Origin: Halosolutus amylolyticus
GTDB taxonomy: Archaea; Halobacteriota; Halobacteria; Halobacteriales; Natrialbaceae
Direction of reading: 5' to 3'
Assembly: GCF_023566055.1 (NCBI RefSeq)
Contig: NZ_JALIQP010000003.1
Coordinates: 434,001-498,000, forward strand
Length of the DNA: 64,000 nucleotides
Part shown: positions 52,860-61,735 of the stretch, in pieces
Layout of the letters: each line of letters starts with the position of its first letter
Position numbering within the stretch: the stretch's first letter is position 1
Made by a program: the position numbers and the translations under genes
Notes under the pieces: generated by a model
Databases searched by the model: none
Seen by the model: the letters and a program-made list of their open reading frames with translations, nothing else
What the model was told of the DNA's origin: nothing

Positions 52860-54260
52860 ATGACCACGACATTCAGCGACAAGAAGACGCGAGACGACGA
52901 TCGAGAGCACGACCGGTACGAACTCGACACGAACGACGGGGGAACCGCCCTCGAACACGTCGAGGAACCGTCCACACGCGAGGCGACGATCTGCGTCGTC
53001 GGGCTCGGCTACGTCGGACTGCCCCTCGCAGTCGGCTTCGCGCAGTCGGAGTACCGCGTGCTCGGGTACGACGTCGACGAGACGACCGTCGGACGACTGC
53101 AGGCGGGGATCGACACGACCGGCGACCTCTCCGACGAGGCGATCCAGGACGGGGACATCTCCTACACCACCGACGCGAGCGTGATCGGCGAGGCCGACTA
53201 CGTCGTCATCACCGTGCCGACGCCGATCGACGACGACGATCGGCCGGACCTGAGCTACGTCGAGAGCGCGGGGGCCACCGTCGGCTCGAAGATGACCCCC
53301 GGGACGACGGTCGTCCTCGAGTCGACCGTCTACCCGGGGTCGACGCGCGAGGTGCTCGTCCCGGCCCTCGAGGAGGCGTCCGATCTCGTCGCGGGCAAGG
53401 ACTTCTTCGTCGGTTACTCGCCGGAACGCGCCACGCCGGGCGATCCCGAGCACGGCCTCGAAGACGTCGTCAAGGTCGTCAGCGCGCAGAACGAGACGGT
53501 GCTCGACGACGTGGCGACGCTGTACGAGTCGATCGTCGACGCGGGCGTCCACCGCGCGCCCTCGATCGAGGTCGCGGAGGCGTGCAAGGTGGTCGAGAAC
53601 GCCCAGCGCGACCTCAACATCGCGTTCGTCAACGAACTGTCGATGGCGTTCGACGAGATGGGCGTCGACGCACAGGCGGTCCTCGAGGCGGCGGGTACGA
53701 AGTGGAACTTCCACGACTACCGGCCCGGCCTCGTCGGCGGCCACTGCATTCCGGTGGACCCATACTTCCTCGCGTACCGATCGGAACGGGACGGCTACGA
53801 TCCGGAACTCGTCCGGAAGAGCCGGCAGGTCAACGAGTCGGTGCCCGACCACGTCGCGGACATGACGATCAAGGCGCTCAACCGCTGTCACAAGACGCTC
53901 CGGGACAGCCGCGTGCTGGTCCTCGGACTGTCGTACAAACCGGGCGTCGGGGACATTCGCAGTTCGAAGGTCGACGAGGTCGTCGACGCACTCTCCGAGT
54001 ACGACGTCGACGTCGCGGGATTCGACCCGTTCGCCGACGACGACGCGGTCCGGGATGCGTTCGGCATCGAGGTCCAGGAGACGCTCTCGTTCGAGGGATT
54101 CGACGCGGTACTGCTCGCGACCCCGCACGCCGAGTTCGGGGAGCTGGATCTCGGAGCCGTGGCCGCCGAACTCGAATCGAACCCCGCACTGATCGACGTC
54201 GCCGGCACCTACGAGGAGGCCGACGCCGTCGATGCCGGATTCGTCTACCGGAGGTTGTGA
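52860..54260 (+). CDS. Nucleotide-sugar dehydrogenase (UDP-glucose/UDP-ManNAc type)
   Basis: A 466-residue enzyme that oxidises an NDP-sugar twice at C6, using NAD+, to give the uronic acid. After an acidic 40-residue N-terminal extension, the first Rossmann motif is VVGLGYVGLP (residues 47-56). The catalytic cysteine is Cys296 in GGHCIPVDPYFL, and LGLSYKPGVGDIRSS starts the third domain. The GGHCIPVDPYFL form is typical of the UDP-N-acetylhexosamine dehydrogenase (WecC/TviB) group rather than the UDP-glucose type. It leads an operon with three glycan genes and follows glmS in pathway order. Confidence 0.92.
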   Translation: MTTTFSDKKTRDDDREHDRYELDTNDGGTALEHVEEPSTREATICVVGLGYVGLPLAVGFAQSEYRVLGYDVDETTVGRLQAGIDTTGDLSDEAIQDGDISYTTDASVIGEADYVVITVPTPIDDDDRPDLSYVESAGATVGSKMTPGTTVVLESTVYPGSTREVLVPALEEASDLVAGKDFFVGYSPERATPGDPEHGLEDVVKVVSAQNETVLDDVATLYESIVDAGVHRAPSIEVAEACKVVENAQRDLNIAFVNELSMAFDEMGVDAQAVLEAAGTKWNFHDYRPGLVGGHCIPVDPYFLAYRSERDGYDPELVRKSRQVNESVPDHVADMTIKALNRCHKTLRDSRVLVLGLSYKPGVGDIRSSKVDEVVDALSEYDVDVAGFDPFADDDAVRDAFGIEVQETLSFEGFDAVLLATPHAEFGELDLGAVAAELESNPALIDVAGTYEEADAVDAGFVYRRL

Positions 54261-54264
54261 GACG

Positions 54265-55338
54265 ATGCGCGTCGTCGTAACGATCCAGCACCCCGGCCAC
54301 GTCCACTTCTTCCGCAACCCGATCGCGGAACTGGAGGCGCGCGGCCACGAGGTACACGTCTTCGCGCGCGAGAACGGCGTGGCGATCGACCTCCTCGAGG
54401 CCTACGACATCGACCACGAGGTGCTGGCCGGCGAGTCCGGCGGCCTGCTCTCGCTGGCCGCAGTGCAGGCGACCTACGAGTCGCGACTGTTGTGGCGTGC
54501 GAAACGGATCGATCCGGACGTGATCACGGCGATCGGCGGCGTCGCGGCCGCTCACGTCGCGTCGGTGCTGCGAACGAAGAGCGTCGTCTTCTACGACACC
54601 GAACACGCGACCCTCATCACGAAACTCGGCTACCCGTTCGCGGACGTGATCTGCACGCCCTCGTGCTACCGGGACGACGTCGGGCCGAAGCAGGTGACCT
54701 ACCCGGGCTACCACGAACTCGCCTATCTCCACCCCGATCGGTTCGACCCCGATCCGTCGGTGCTCGAGGCGGTCGGACTCGACGACGACGAACCGTTCGC
54801 CGTCGTCCGACTCAGCAGCTGGGGGGCCTCTCACGACGTCGGCCACGGTGGCTTCGACGACCCGCACGAGATCGTCGATCGCTTCGAGGACGAGGGGCTC
54901 ACGGTCCTGCTCTCGGCGGAAGGAGAACCGCCGGAGGACCTCGAGTCCTACCAGTTCTCGATCGCGCCCGATCGGATGCACGACCTGCTGGCGTACGCCG
55001 ACGTCGTCCTGAGCGAGGGGGCGACGACCGCGTCGGAAGCCGCGGTCCTCGGCACGCCGGCGGTCTACGTGAACCCGCTCTCGCTGGGCTACACGACCGA
55101 ACTCGAGTCGGAGTACGGTCTGCTGTTCGAGTACACCGGCGAGATGCGACACGTCCGCGGGCTCGAACGCGCCATCTCGATCACCGAGGTGCCCTCCGAC
55201 ACGTGGGCCCAGCGTCGCGCCGACCTGCTCGAAGACCGGGTCGACGTGACACGACTCGTCGTCCAGCAACTCGAAACGCTCGCGCGGACGCCCGCGACGA
55301 ACCGATCGACGCGCGCCAGCACCGCGAGCGAACGATGA
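54265..55338 (+). CDS. DUF354-type glycosyltransferase-like protein
   Basis: A 357-residue GT-B-like protein of the DUF354 group, common in archaeal glycan clusters. VVVTIQHPGHVHFFRNPIAELEARGHEV (in part) opens the acceptor domain, TAIGGVAAAHVASVL and YDTEHATLIT follow, and the donor domain has VLSEGATTASEAAVLGTPAVYVNP. The enzymes are thought to transfer sugars from nucleotide donors; no substrate is known here. Start ATG lies four bases after the dehydrogenase stop; its stop overlaps the next gene (ATGA), so the genes are co-translated. Confidence 0.82.
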   Translation: MRVVVTIQHPGHVHFFRNPIAELEARGHEVHVFARENGVAIDLLEAYDIDHEVLAGESGGLLSLAAVQATYESRLLWRAKRIDPDVITAIGGVAAAHVASVLRTKSVVFYDTEHATLITKLGYPFADVICTPSCYRDDVGPKQVTYPGYHELAYLHPDRFDPDPSVLEAVGLDDDEPFAVVRLSSWGASHDVGHGGFDDPHEIVDRFEDEGLTVLLSAEGEPPEDLESYQFSIAPDRMHDLLAYADVVLSEGATTASEAAVLGTPAVYVNPLSLGYTTELESEYGLLFEYTGEMRHVRGLERAISITEVPSDTWAQRRADLLEDRVDVTRLVVQQLETLARTPATNRSTRASTASER

Positions 55339-56297
55339 AGGTGCTCCAGCTGGTCACGACGCCGCGGCCGTTCTTCGACCAGCAGGTGTCGGTCCTCGAG
55401 GATCGCGGCGTCGACTGTACGGTACTCGGCGTCCCCGGCCAGCACGGCGGCGACTCGTCCCGATCGCCGGCGGCGTACGCGACGTACTATCCGAAGATCC
55501 TCTCGGAGATCCGGAACGGCGACTACGACCTGGTGCACGCGAACTACGGCCTCGTCGCGCCGTTCGCGCTCGCCCAGCCGACCCGGCCCGTCGTGGTGAC
55601 CCTGTGGGGAACGGACCTGATGAGCGAGCAGTCGTGGCTCCGATCGGTGAGCCGGTTCGGAGCCCGCCGGGCGGACGCCGCGATCGTTCCGAGCCGTCCC
55701 ATGGCGCGGGAACTCGATACCGGGCACGAACTGATCCCGTTCGGCGTCGACACCGATCGATTCAGGCCAATGGCGCGCGACGAGGCCCGCGAGCGCGTCG
55801 GCTGGGAGACCGATCGACCGATCGCGCTCTTCCCGTACGACCGCGACCGCGACGTGAAGGACTTCTCGCGGGCCCGCTGGATCGTCGATCGAGCGGACGT
55901 CGACCTCGACCTGCGGACCGTCTCGGGCGTCGATCACGAGGAGATCCCCGACTACATGAACGCGAGCGACGTCCTCCTCGTGACGTCGAAACGCGAGAGC
56001 GGGCCGATGGTCGTCAAGGAGGCCGCCGCGTGCAACCTGCCGATCGTTTCGACCGACGTGGGCTTCGTCCGCGAGACGATCGAGGAGGTGGACAACTGCG
56101 TCGTCAGCGACCACGACGGGGCCCTGATCGGTGGGCTCGAGCGCATCGTCGCCGACGGGGGTCGAGCCGACGGGCGCGAGTCGATCGACGGCCTCGGAAT
56201 CGACACACTGGGCGATCGGCTCCTCGACGTCTACCGCCGGGTGCTCGACGGAACCGGCGGGACGGGCCAGCCGACGGAGGTGAGCCATGGAGTATAG
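55335..56297 (+). CDS. Family 4-type glycosyltransferase
   Basis: A 320-residue GT-B glycosyltransferase. The short N-domain has VLQLVTTPRPFFDQQV and YDLVHANYGLVAPFA; the donor domain has IPFGVDTDRFRP, FPYDRDRDVKDF, and the E-x7-E motif region SKRESGPMVVKEAAACNLPIVSTDVG. It likely adds one sugar to a lipid- or protein-linked glycan on the cytosolic side. It overlaps both neighbours (ATGA with the DUF354 gene and 11 bases with the membrane protein gene), showing tight coupling. Confidence 0.87.
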   Translation: MKVLQLVTTPRPFFDQQVSVLEDRGVDCTVLGVPGQHGGDSSRSPAAYATYYPKILSEIRNGDYDLVHANYGLVAPFALAQPTRPVVVTLWGTDLMSEQSWLRSVSRFGARRADAAIVPSRPMARELDTGHELIPFGVDTDRFRPMARDEARERVGWETDRPIALFPYDRDRDVKDFSRARWIVDRADVDLDLRTVSGVDHEEIPDYMNASDVLLVTSKRESGPMVVKEAAACNLPIVSTDVGFVRETIEEVDNCVVSDHDGALIGGLERIVADGGRADGRESIDGLGIDTLGDRLLDVYRRVLDGTGGTGQPTEVSHGV

Positions 56298-58263
56298 ATC
56301 GCTGTCGGAACTGCGACCGCTGCGACTCGACACGGTCGCCGCGATCGCCGGCCTCCTGATCGCGATGGGGCTGTTCCCGCTCCGGCTGTTCGCGTCGCAG
56401 ATCTACCTCGACACGGTGCCGATCGTGCTCGGGACGGGCTGTGCGCTGTACCTGGTCGCCCTCTACCAGCAGGAGAACGCACGGACCCTCCCGACGCTTC
56501 CCTCGGGGGTGGCGATGGCGCTCCCGAGCCTCGTCCTGACCGGACTCGCCGGGCTCGTCGTCCTGACGATCGTCCAGGGGACGCGAACGCACCTGTTCTT
56601 CGCGGGCGCGAGCGTCGTCGGGACGCTCGTCCTCGGCCAGATCCTCTTCACGAGCGATCGCGATTTCAAGCCGGGACTGTTGCTTTTCCAGGTCGTCTGT
56701 TTCGCGCTCGTCTTTCGCTTTACCGCGCTGTACGTGACGCCTGGCTACATCGGGATCGACATCTGGACGCACACGGAACTCGTGCGCGCGATCCTCACGG
56801 AGGGGACGCTCGATGCGATCTCCGACGACAAACACTACGCGTCCCCGTTCTACCACCTGCTGGTCGCCGCGTCGGCGTTGCTGTACGACGTGCCGATCCG
56901 CACGGCGGTGTACCTCTCGGTGGGGCTCGCGATGCCGCTCTCGATCCTGCTGGTCTACGCGGCGACGAACCTGCTCGTCTCCCAGCGGTGGGCGACGCTC
57001 GCGGCCGCGTGTTACGCCCTGGCGAGCCACGTCGTGATGTGGGGGATACATCTCATCCCCACGAGCCTGGGGCTCGTCTTCTTCCTCGGAATGCTGTACG
57101 CGCTGATCCGGGTGATGCGGATCGAGTACACGTTCCGGGACTTCTCGTTGCTCCTCCTGTTGAGCGTCGCCGTAATTCTCACCCACCAGGTGTCGACGTT
57201 CATCATGCTCGTGTTGCTGATCGCGGCGTTCGTCGCGCAGCTCGTGTTCGTCGTCGGTCCGCTCGGGCTGACGCGACTCGACGCGAGCGTCTTCCGGGCG
57301 AAGAAGCCGGTCAACCTCGTCGGTCTCGTCGTCTTCAACTTCGGGCTCACCATCTTCGTCTGGTCGCTGACGCCGTATCGCCAGCAGTCGTTCCTGGCGA
57401 CCGTCCTGAGTTTCTTCAGGCAGACGGTCGAGGAGAGCGCCGGCTTCCTCAACATCGCGAGCGACTCGTCGGCCGATCCGGCCCAGGCCGGGACCGAGAC
57501 GACGACGCTGCTCGAACAGCTCGTCCCCTACGTCGACGCCCTCGGCTTCCTGTTCCTGCTCGGCGCGACGTTCGTCGGCTGTCTGTACGTCGTCCACCGC
57601 CGGCGCGCCGAACAGTCGGTGTTCACGCTCCTGCTGGCGTCGGCGTTCATGCTCGTGTTCGTCATGGGGATGCCGATGTTCGGGATCCACACCTTCATCC
57701 CGACGCGCTGGTTCGCCTTCCTCTACGCGCCGATGGCGATCCTCGGCGCGATCGGGCTGCGAACCGTCAGCGGGAAGCTCTCGCCGGCGCTCGTCGTCAC
57801 CGTCCTCCTGCTGTTCGTGCTCGTCTACCCGGGCGCGATGATCTTCGCGACCGAGAGCAACATCGACAATCCCGCGTTCGACGACCAGCACGAGCGCCTC
57901 GCGTACGATCGGACGGAACTCGCCGCCGCGGAGTCGATCGCCGAGATAACCGGCTCGCCGGACGGCAGCGAGATCCGTCCCGATCAGCGACTCTACACCG
58001 ATCACCCCTACCAGACGCTGCTCAGCCGAACCGGCGCGTATCCGTCGACGACGACCGCGACGGTCCCCGACGGCGGCGGCGCGGACCACGACTACACCGT
58101 CTACCGATCGCGCCAGTCGTCCGACGCGGTCTACTTCTCGGACGAGCGCGGCGAGGGGCGGATCGAGCAGATCTCGCCGGACCGACTGTGTCGGCCCGAT
58201 CAGGCTACGGTCTACACGAACGGGGACGTGACGATGTGTACCCCGTCGCCGGCGAGTCGGTGA
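56287..58263 (+). CDS. Large GT-C-like membrane protein of the glycan operon
   Basis: A 658-residue protein with about 13-14 hydrophobic helices over residues 15-535 and a C-terminal soluble domain (about 540-658) that would lie outside. The first loop, GYIGIDIWTHTELVRAILTEGTL (in part), with an aspartate after the second or third helix and HYASPFYHLLVA, is like the substrate loop of GT-C glycosyltransferases using lipid-linked sugars. I therefore suggest a polyprenyl-phosphate-sugar transferase, but a flippase or polymerase cannot be ruled out. It ends the operon begun at 52860. Confidence 0.65.
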   Translation: MEYRSLSELRPLRLDTVAAIAGLLIAMGLFPLRLFASQIYLDTVPIVLGTGCALYLVALYQQENARTLPTLPSGVAMALPSLVLTGLAGLVVLTIVQGTRTHLFFAGASVVGTLVLGQILFTSDRDFKPGLLLFQVVCFALVFRFTALYVTPGYIGIDIWTHTELVRAILTEGTLDAISDDKHYASPFYHLLVAASALLYDVPIRTAVYLSVGLAMPLSILLVYAATNLLVSQRWATLAAACYALASHVVMWGIHLIPTSLGLVFFLGMLYALIRVMRIEYTFRDFSLLLLLSVAVILTHQVSTFIMLVLLIAAFVAQLVFVVGPLGLTRLDASVFRAKKPVNLVGLVVFNFGLTIFVWSLTPYRQQSFLATVLSFFRQTVEESAGFLNIASDSSADPAQAGTETTTLLEQLVPYVDALGFLFLLGATFVGCLYVVHRRRAEQSVFTLLLASAFMLVFVMGMPMFGIHTFIPTRWFAFLYAPMAILGAIGLRTVSGKLSPALVVTVLLLFVLVYPGAMIFATESNIDNPAFDDQHERLAYDRTELAAAESIAEITGSPDGSEIRPDQRLYTDHPYQTLLSRTGAYPSTTTATVPDGGGADHDYTVYRSRQSSDAVYFSDERGEGRIEQISPDRLCRPDQATVYTNGDVTMCTPSPASR

Positions 58264-58392
58264 ACATCCGCGCGCCGCCGTCTCACTCTCGAACGAGCAG
58301 GCGTCTCGACCACAGCCCGATCGGGACACGCGACTCCGTTGCAGGCCAACCCGGTAGTGATCCGTGAACCGGCGGGTCGCTCCTCGTGGCGC

Positions 58393-58572
58393 TCACCCCG
58401 ACGGTGAACTCGAGGTGGCCTGTACCAGTGCGAGCCCCGAGAGGAGGAGAGCGGCGGCAAAGACAGGATACGTGACGTACCAAGCGGTCCCCTCCAGAAA
58501 GAGGATTCCAAAGACGAGGAGAGTCATTCCGAGGATCAGAAAGACGACCCAGGTGTCGTTTTTTGCCTCCAT
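58393..58572 (-). CDS. 59-residue two-helix membrane protein
   Basis: A small protein starting MEAKNDTWVVFLILGM with two hydrophobic helices (about 8-26 and 30-52) and a polar Ser-rich tail. The ATG precedes EAKNDTW and the composition is normal for haloarchaeal small membrane proteins. It faces the glycan operon convergently. Function unknown. Confidence 0.55.
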   Translation of the reverse strand: MEAKNDTWVVFLILGMTLLVFGILFLEGTAWYVTYPVFAAALLLSGLALVQATSSSPSG

Positions 58573-58865
58573 AGTTCTGGGTTCCGTATGACAGCCAGAA
58601 ATAATTTGTTGTCCGGATAGTCGACGATCGGCCCACAGGTGTGTCCGTCCCACCAGACGTCGCTGGCGAACGGGACGCCACTCGACAGCGATAGTAGCCG
58701 CTTTCGGTCAGTGCACACCCGATCGCAGGACGGCTTAGCGATCAGTGTGTAAATTGTTTCAGTGGTTACTATAAGACCGACGGCAGCCAGCACCAGTACG
58801 AATCGGACGACGTCTGCGGCTTCGGTTCGCCCGTGAGGAGATATTCGGTCCCAGAGAAGAACCAT
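58536..58865 (-). pseudogene. Small membrane-protein gene interrupted by a palindromic element
   Basis: The frame begins MVLLWDRISPHGRTEAADVV and continues into one hydrophobic helix (RFVLVLAAVGLIV). At that point the 86-base palindromic element (58689-58775) starts, and translation proceeds through it and into noncoding-looking sequence. The first 33 residues look genuine (acidic, membrane helix); the rest does not. I read this as a gene cut by element insertion. The frame overlaps the 59-residue gene at its 3-prime end. Confidence 0.4.
58689..58775 (-). repeat. 86-base palindromic element, copy 3
   Basis: Inverted relative to the copies at 48180 and 48679. Read on the minus strand it starts TATAGTAACCACTGAAAC and runs through TTTACACACTGATCGC and CCTGCGATCGGGTGTGCACTGAC to CGGCTACTATCG. 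It aligns end to end with copy 2 with scattered differences. Confidence 0.8.
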
Positions 58866-59068
58866 CGACGCGATCTAGGAGTCCGTTGCGAGTCCCGTTG
58901 GCGTCGAGGTGAGCGGCCAGAGAACAGCCTGCGGGTCGTCTTCGATCCTCTTGCGCCGGATCGAAGACGACCGATCACGAGGGCCGCCGCGTAGGTCGAA
59001 GCCGATGTCCGGAAGGGTTCGTTCCCGGGGCGTACAGGAGACGCCAGTGAGGCGTCGTCAGGGCGACG

Positions 59069-60058
59069 CTATTCGACTTCGATCGGGAGGTGAACGACGC
59101 GATACGCCTCGTCAGCAGACGGCTCACCTGACGGCTCGCCGTCGTACAGGAGCAACGCTAGCCGGAACTCCCCGTCCGACGTCGTCGGGGTCACCTCGAG
59201 GCTCTGGCGGTGCGTCTCGCCGTCGGGAACCGTCGCCGTGGCCCGATCGAGTTCGGTCGACTCCTGGACGGTGACGTCGCCGTCCTCGTAGCTCACCCGC
59301 TGAAGCAACAGGACGGTCGTGTAGGTCCGATCCTCGTGTTCGCGGTTCGTGATCGTCGCCGCCAGTTCCTCGGTCTCACCGGCCGTGTAGGTCGACTCGT
59401 ACATCGTCTCTGTCTCGCCGGACAGCTCCTCGGTGTCGATCGAAAACTCCGTGAACCCGTCGTGCTGTGGCGGGTTCGCGACCGCGAACCCGGCACTCGC
59501 GACCAGCAGGACCAGACTGATCACGATGGCGGCGTTGTACGGTCGATGATTCCGGCCGCTGTAGAGTGAGGGCCGCGATCGAGTGAAAAGCAGCGTCGCG
59601 GTGGAGACCGACGGGACGAATCGCCGATCCGGTGCACACCGATAGCGAGCACCGATCGCGAGTAGTGCGAGGACGACGGTGAGAACTGAAAGGGCGGAAA
59701 GTACTGGACTGGCGGTCAAACCCCCAGGGGTTGCACTCGTGAAAAGGGCAATCGCCGATACGAGCGCGAGGCTAAAGGTTATTGACAGGACGATCCGTTC
59801 GATCGCCTCGAGTCCCCCGTCGACCAGCAGGGGGTTGCCGAGGCCGGTCTTCTCCTCGTCGAACGACTGGTAGTCGTCGGTCGGTCTGTCCGGAAACAAC
59901 GCGGAGACGAGCGCATACCCGGGTAGAAAGAGGACGAGCGGAATCGCGAGCGCGATTCGTACACCGCCGCCGAGTCCCGAAAATATGCCCAGGGAGAGCG
60001 CGCCGGTGACCGCGATGACGATCGCCTGATCGGCAAACCACCAGTTGGAGTCGCTCAT
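59069..60058 (-). CDS. DUF1616 membrane protein
   Basis: A 329-residue protein. Four hydrophobic helices lie before residue about 200, with the DUF1616 hallmark IPLVLFLPGYALVSALFP and ERIVLSITFSLALV near the N-terminus. A strand-rich outside domain follows (TEFSIDTEELSGETETMYESTYTAGETEELAATI in part). DUF1616 proteins are frequent in archaeal surface-glycan regions; their role is unknown. The start is the ATG before SDSNWWF, with a shared promoter-like motif 28 bases upstream. Confidence 0.8.
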   Translation of the reverse strand: MSDSNWWFADQAIVIAVTGALSLGIFSGLGGGVRIALAIPLVLFLPGYALVSALFPDRPTDDYQSFDEEKTGLGNPLLVDGGLEAIERIVLSITFSLALVSAIALFTSATPGGLTASPVLSALSVLTVVLALLAIGARYRCAPDRRFVPSVSTATLLFTRSRPSLYSGRNHRPYNAAIVISLVLLVASAGFAVANPPQHDGFTEFSIDTEELSGETETMYESTYTAGETEELAATITNREHEDRTYTTVLLLQRVSYEDGDVTVQESTELDRATATVPDGETHRQSLEVTPTTSDGEFRLALLLYDGEPSGEPSADEAYRVVHLPIEVE

Positions 60059-60448
60059 GTCGTCGGTATCTGGGGGCCAGAGGGGGTTTATTATCGCCCG
60101 AATAAGCCCCGATCGACGGGGCCGGTGTGACGGTCGTCTGACGGCCACGTATCACAATCTCGATACTGGTTCAGCATAAGTAACTTTCGCCGGTTCTGAA
60201 CCGTCCCAGAAATCAGAACGGTCGAAAATTCAGATTTAGCTTCCGAAATTTTCGTCAAGCATGGGAGAATAACAAAGATCGAAGTCTGTATCTATATCGT
60301 GACTATCAGGGCTTCTGGACCGATATTCTGGGGTTTAAAAATCGCACAAAGAGTTGTCTGACGCTGTGAAACTGGCTAAAGTATATCGTTCACGGATACA
60401 CGGTTTCAATCCTTTATTACCCACTTCTGATTAGGGAAGACTGGTGCG
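60059..60448. promoter_or_regulatory. AT-rich divergent promoter region
   Basis: A 390-base region with no gene, much richer in A and T than the rest. At 60086-60106 is CTTATTCGGGCGATAATAAAC on the minus strand, the shared two-part motif, 28 bases before the DUF1616 start. On the plus strand TTTATTA at 60413-60419 sits about 30 bases before the winged-helix ATG. In between, CGAAAATT (60223-60230) and AATTTTCG (60247-60254) form an inverted repeat, and AACCGT/AACGGT lie nearby. Several regulators could bind here. Confidence 0.55.
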
Positions 60449-61039
60449 ATGAACGCGACACATATCAGCTCAGAAGAACAGGGTGAGCAGGCCTCGGATG
60501 ACGCAGCTGACGCCCCCTCTGAAGAGCCAGCCTTTTCGAAAGACGAAATCTTTCACCTTCTGCAAAACGAGCGGCGTCGGATGGTCCTCCGGTACCTTCG
60601 CGGGACGGACGGCCCCGTCCGCATGCGCGATGTCGCTGAACAGGTCGCCGCGTGGGAACACGATACGACCGTCGAAGAGCTCACGTCGACCCAGCGCCAG
60701 CGCGTCTACATCCCGCTCTACCAGTCTCATCTCACGAAACTCGACGAAGCGGGTGTCATCGACTACCAGCAGAACCGCGGCATCGTCGAGCGAAAGCCGC
60801 TCGCAGATCAGGTCGATACGTACCTCGAACTGGAACCCGCCGACGAATCGGCGGCGGAACCCGGAACCGACGGGGCCCACTGGGGCGATTACTACATCGG
60901 CGCGACCGTCGTCGGCTACGTCGTCCTGCTGGGCGCGGTGATGGAACTTCCGTTCACCTCGTTCCTCTCCGGGATCGGGCTCAGTGCGCTGATCCTGATC
61001 CTCTATACGGTGCTCACGATCGGCTGGAACATCAACTGA
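60449..61039 (+). CDS. Membrane-anchored winged-helix regulator (DUF7344-like)
   Basis: A 196-residue protein. An acidic N-terminus is followed by a winged helix at residues 30-115: SKDEIFHLLQNERRRMVLRYLRG (in part), MRDVAEQVAAWEHDTT, RQRVYIPLYQSHLTKLDEAGVIDY and GIVERKPL. The phrase NERRRxVLRYL and IPLYQSHLPKL-type helix are typical of the haloarchaeal DUF7344 group. Two membrane helices (about 150-172 and 174-194) close the protein, so DNA binding occurs at the membrane. It is divergent from DUF1616 and convergent with a second protein of the same kind. Confidence 0.8.
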   Translation: MNATHISSEEQGEQASDDAADAPSEEPAFSKDEIFHLLQNERRRMVLRYLRGTDGPVRMRDVAEQVAAWEHDTTVEELTSTQRQRVYIPLYQSHLTKLDEAGVIDYQQNRGIVERKPLADQVDTYLELEPADESAAEPGTDGAHWGDYYIGATVVGYVVLLGAVMELPFTSFLSGIGLSALILILYTVLTIGWNIN

Positions 61040-61055
61040 CGATCGCTCGCAACCA

Positions 61056-61589
61056 CTACCCCGGAACGAACCAGACGGCAGCCGTCGTGACGAGTGTGAC
61101 TAGCACTGCAGTAAGAACCGACGTCGAGACGAGCGCGACGAGCACGACCAGGAACGCGATCGAGATCGCTCCCAGGGCGGTCAGCGAGAGCAGGTTGCGC
61201 TCGCCGCGCTGTGCGGGTCGTTCGACGAGGCCCTGTGCCTCGTCGAACTCGATGTCCCCGCTGGCGTCGAGTGCCGGCAACCGCTCCCGGTGGAGTCGCT
61301 CGTGGACGGCGGCCCACATCTCGATCGACGGCCGTGCAGGGCCGATCAGTTCGTCGGTGACCTCGTCGACGGTGACGGGCGTCTGCATCCCCTCTACGAT
61401 CGCCAGCAGGCTGTCGTTGGACTCCGGAAGGAACTCCCCGACCCGATCGCTCTCTCCGACACCCTCCCCGGAAAACTCGCTCCCCGTGGTATGATAGATC
61501 GTCACTCCTGCGGTAGTATCGGCATCTTCGTCACGCTCCTCGGAGGGAGCGTCGGGGGAAGAGCGAAACCACGACGGCGTCAGACGCAT
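61056..61589 (-). CDS. DUF7344-like protein with two membrane helices
   Basis: A 177-residue protein related in layout to its convergent neighbour: a wHTH-type region (about 45-120) with NDSLLAIVEGMQTPVTVDEVTDEL, EMWAAVHERLHRERLPALDASGDIEFDEAQGLVE (quoted in parts), then two hydrophobic helices (about 130-150 and 155-175). The winged helix is more diverged, so DNA binding is less sure. I use the ATG before RLTPSWF; a GTG 13 codons upstream would also be in frame. The stop codons of the pair are only about 16 bases apart. Confidence 0.65.
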   Translation of the reverse strand: MRLTPSWFRSSPDAPSEERDEDADTTAGVTIYHTTGSEFSGEGVGESDRVGEFLPESNDSLLAIVEGMQTPVTVDEVTDELIGPARPSIEMWAAVHERLHRERLPALDASGDIEFDEAQGLVERPAQRGERNLLSLTALGAISIAFLVVLVALVSTSVLTAVLVTLVTTAAVWFVPG

Positions 61590-61735
61590 ATTCCGCGGTA
61601 ACTGTTCGCGGTATATAAGTATACTCACGGTTTAGCGTTCCTGAACGATATAAATCGTTGTTAGACCCTCTTTCAACGGGTATCTACGGAATACAACTGT
61701 ACCAAACCGTGAAAACGCCGCCGCCGTCCCCGAGG

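Noticed and set aside
56104-58329. A 741-residue frame antisense to the glycan membrane-protein gene
   Set aside because: Composition is Arg/Glu/Asp low-complexity typical of antisense to hydrophobic coding DNA; the sense gene is well supported.
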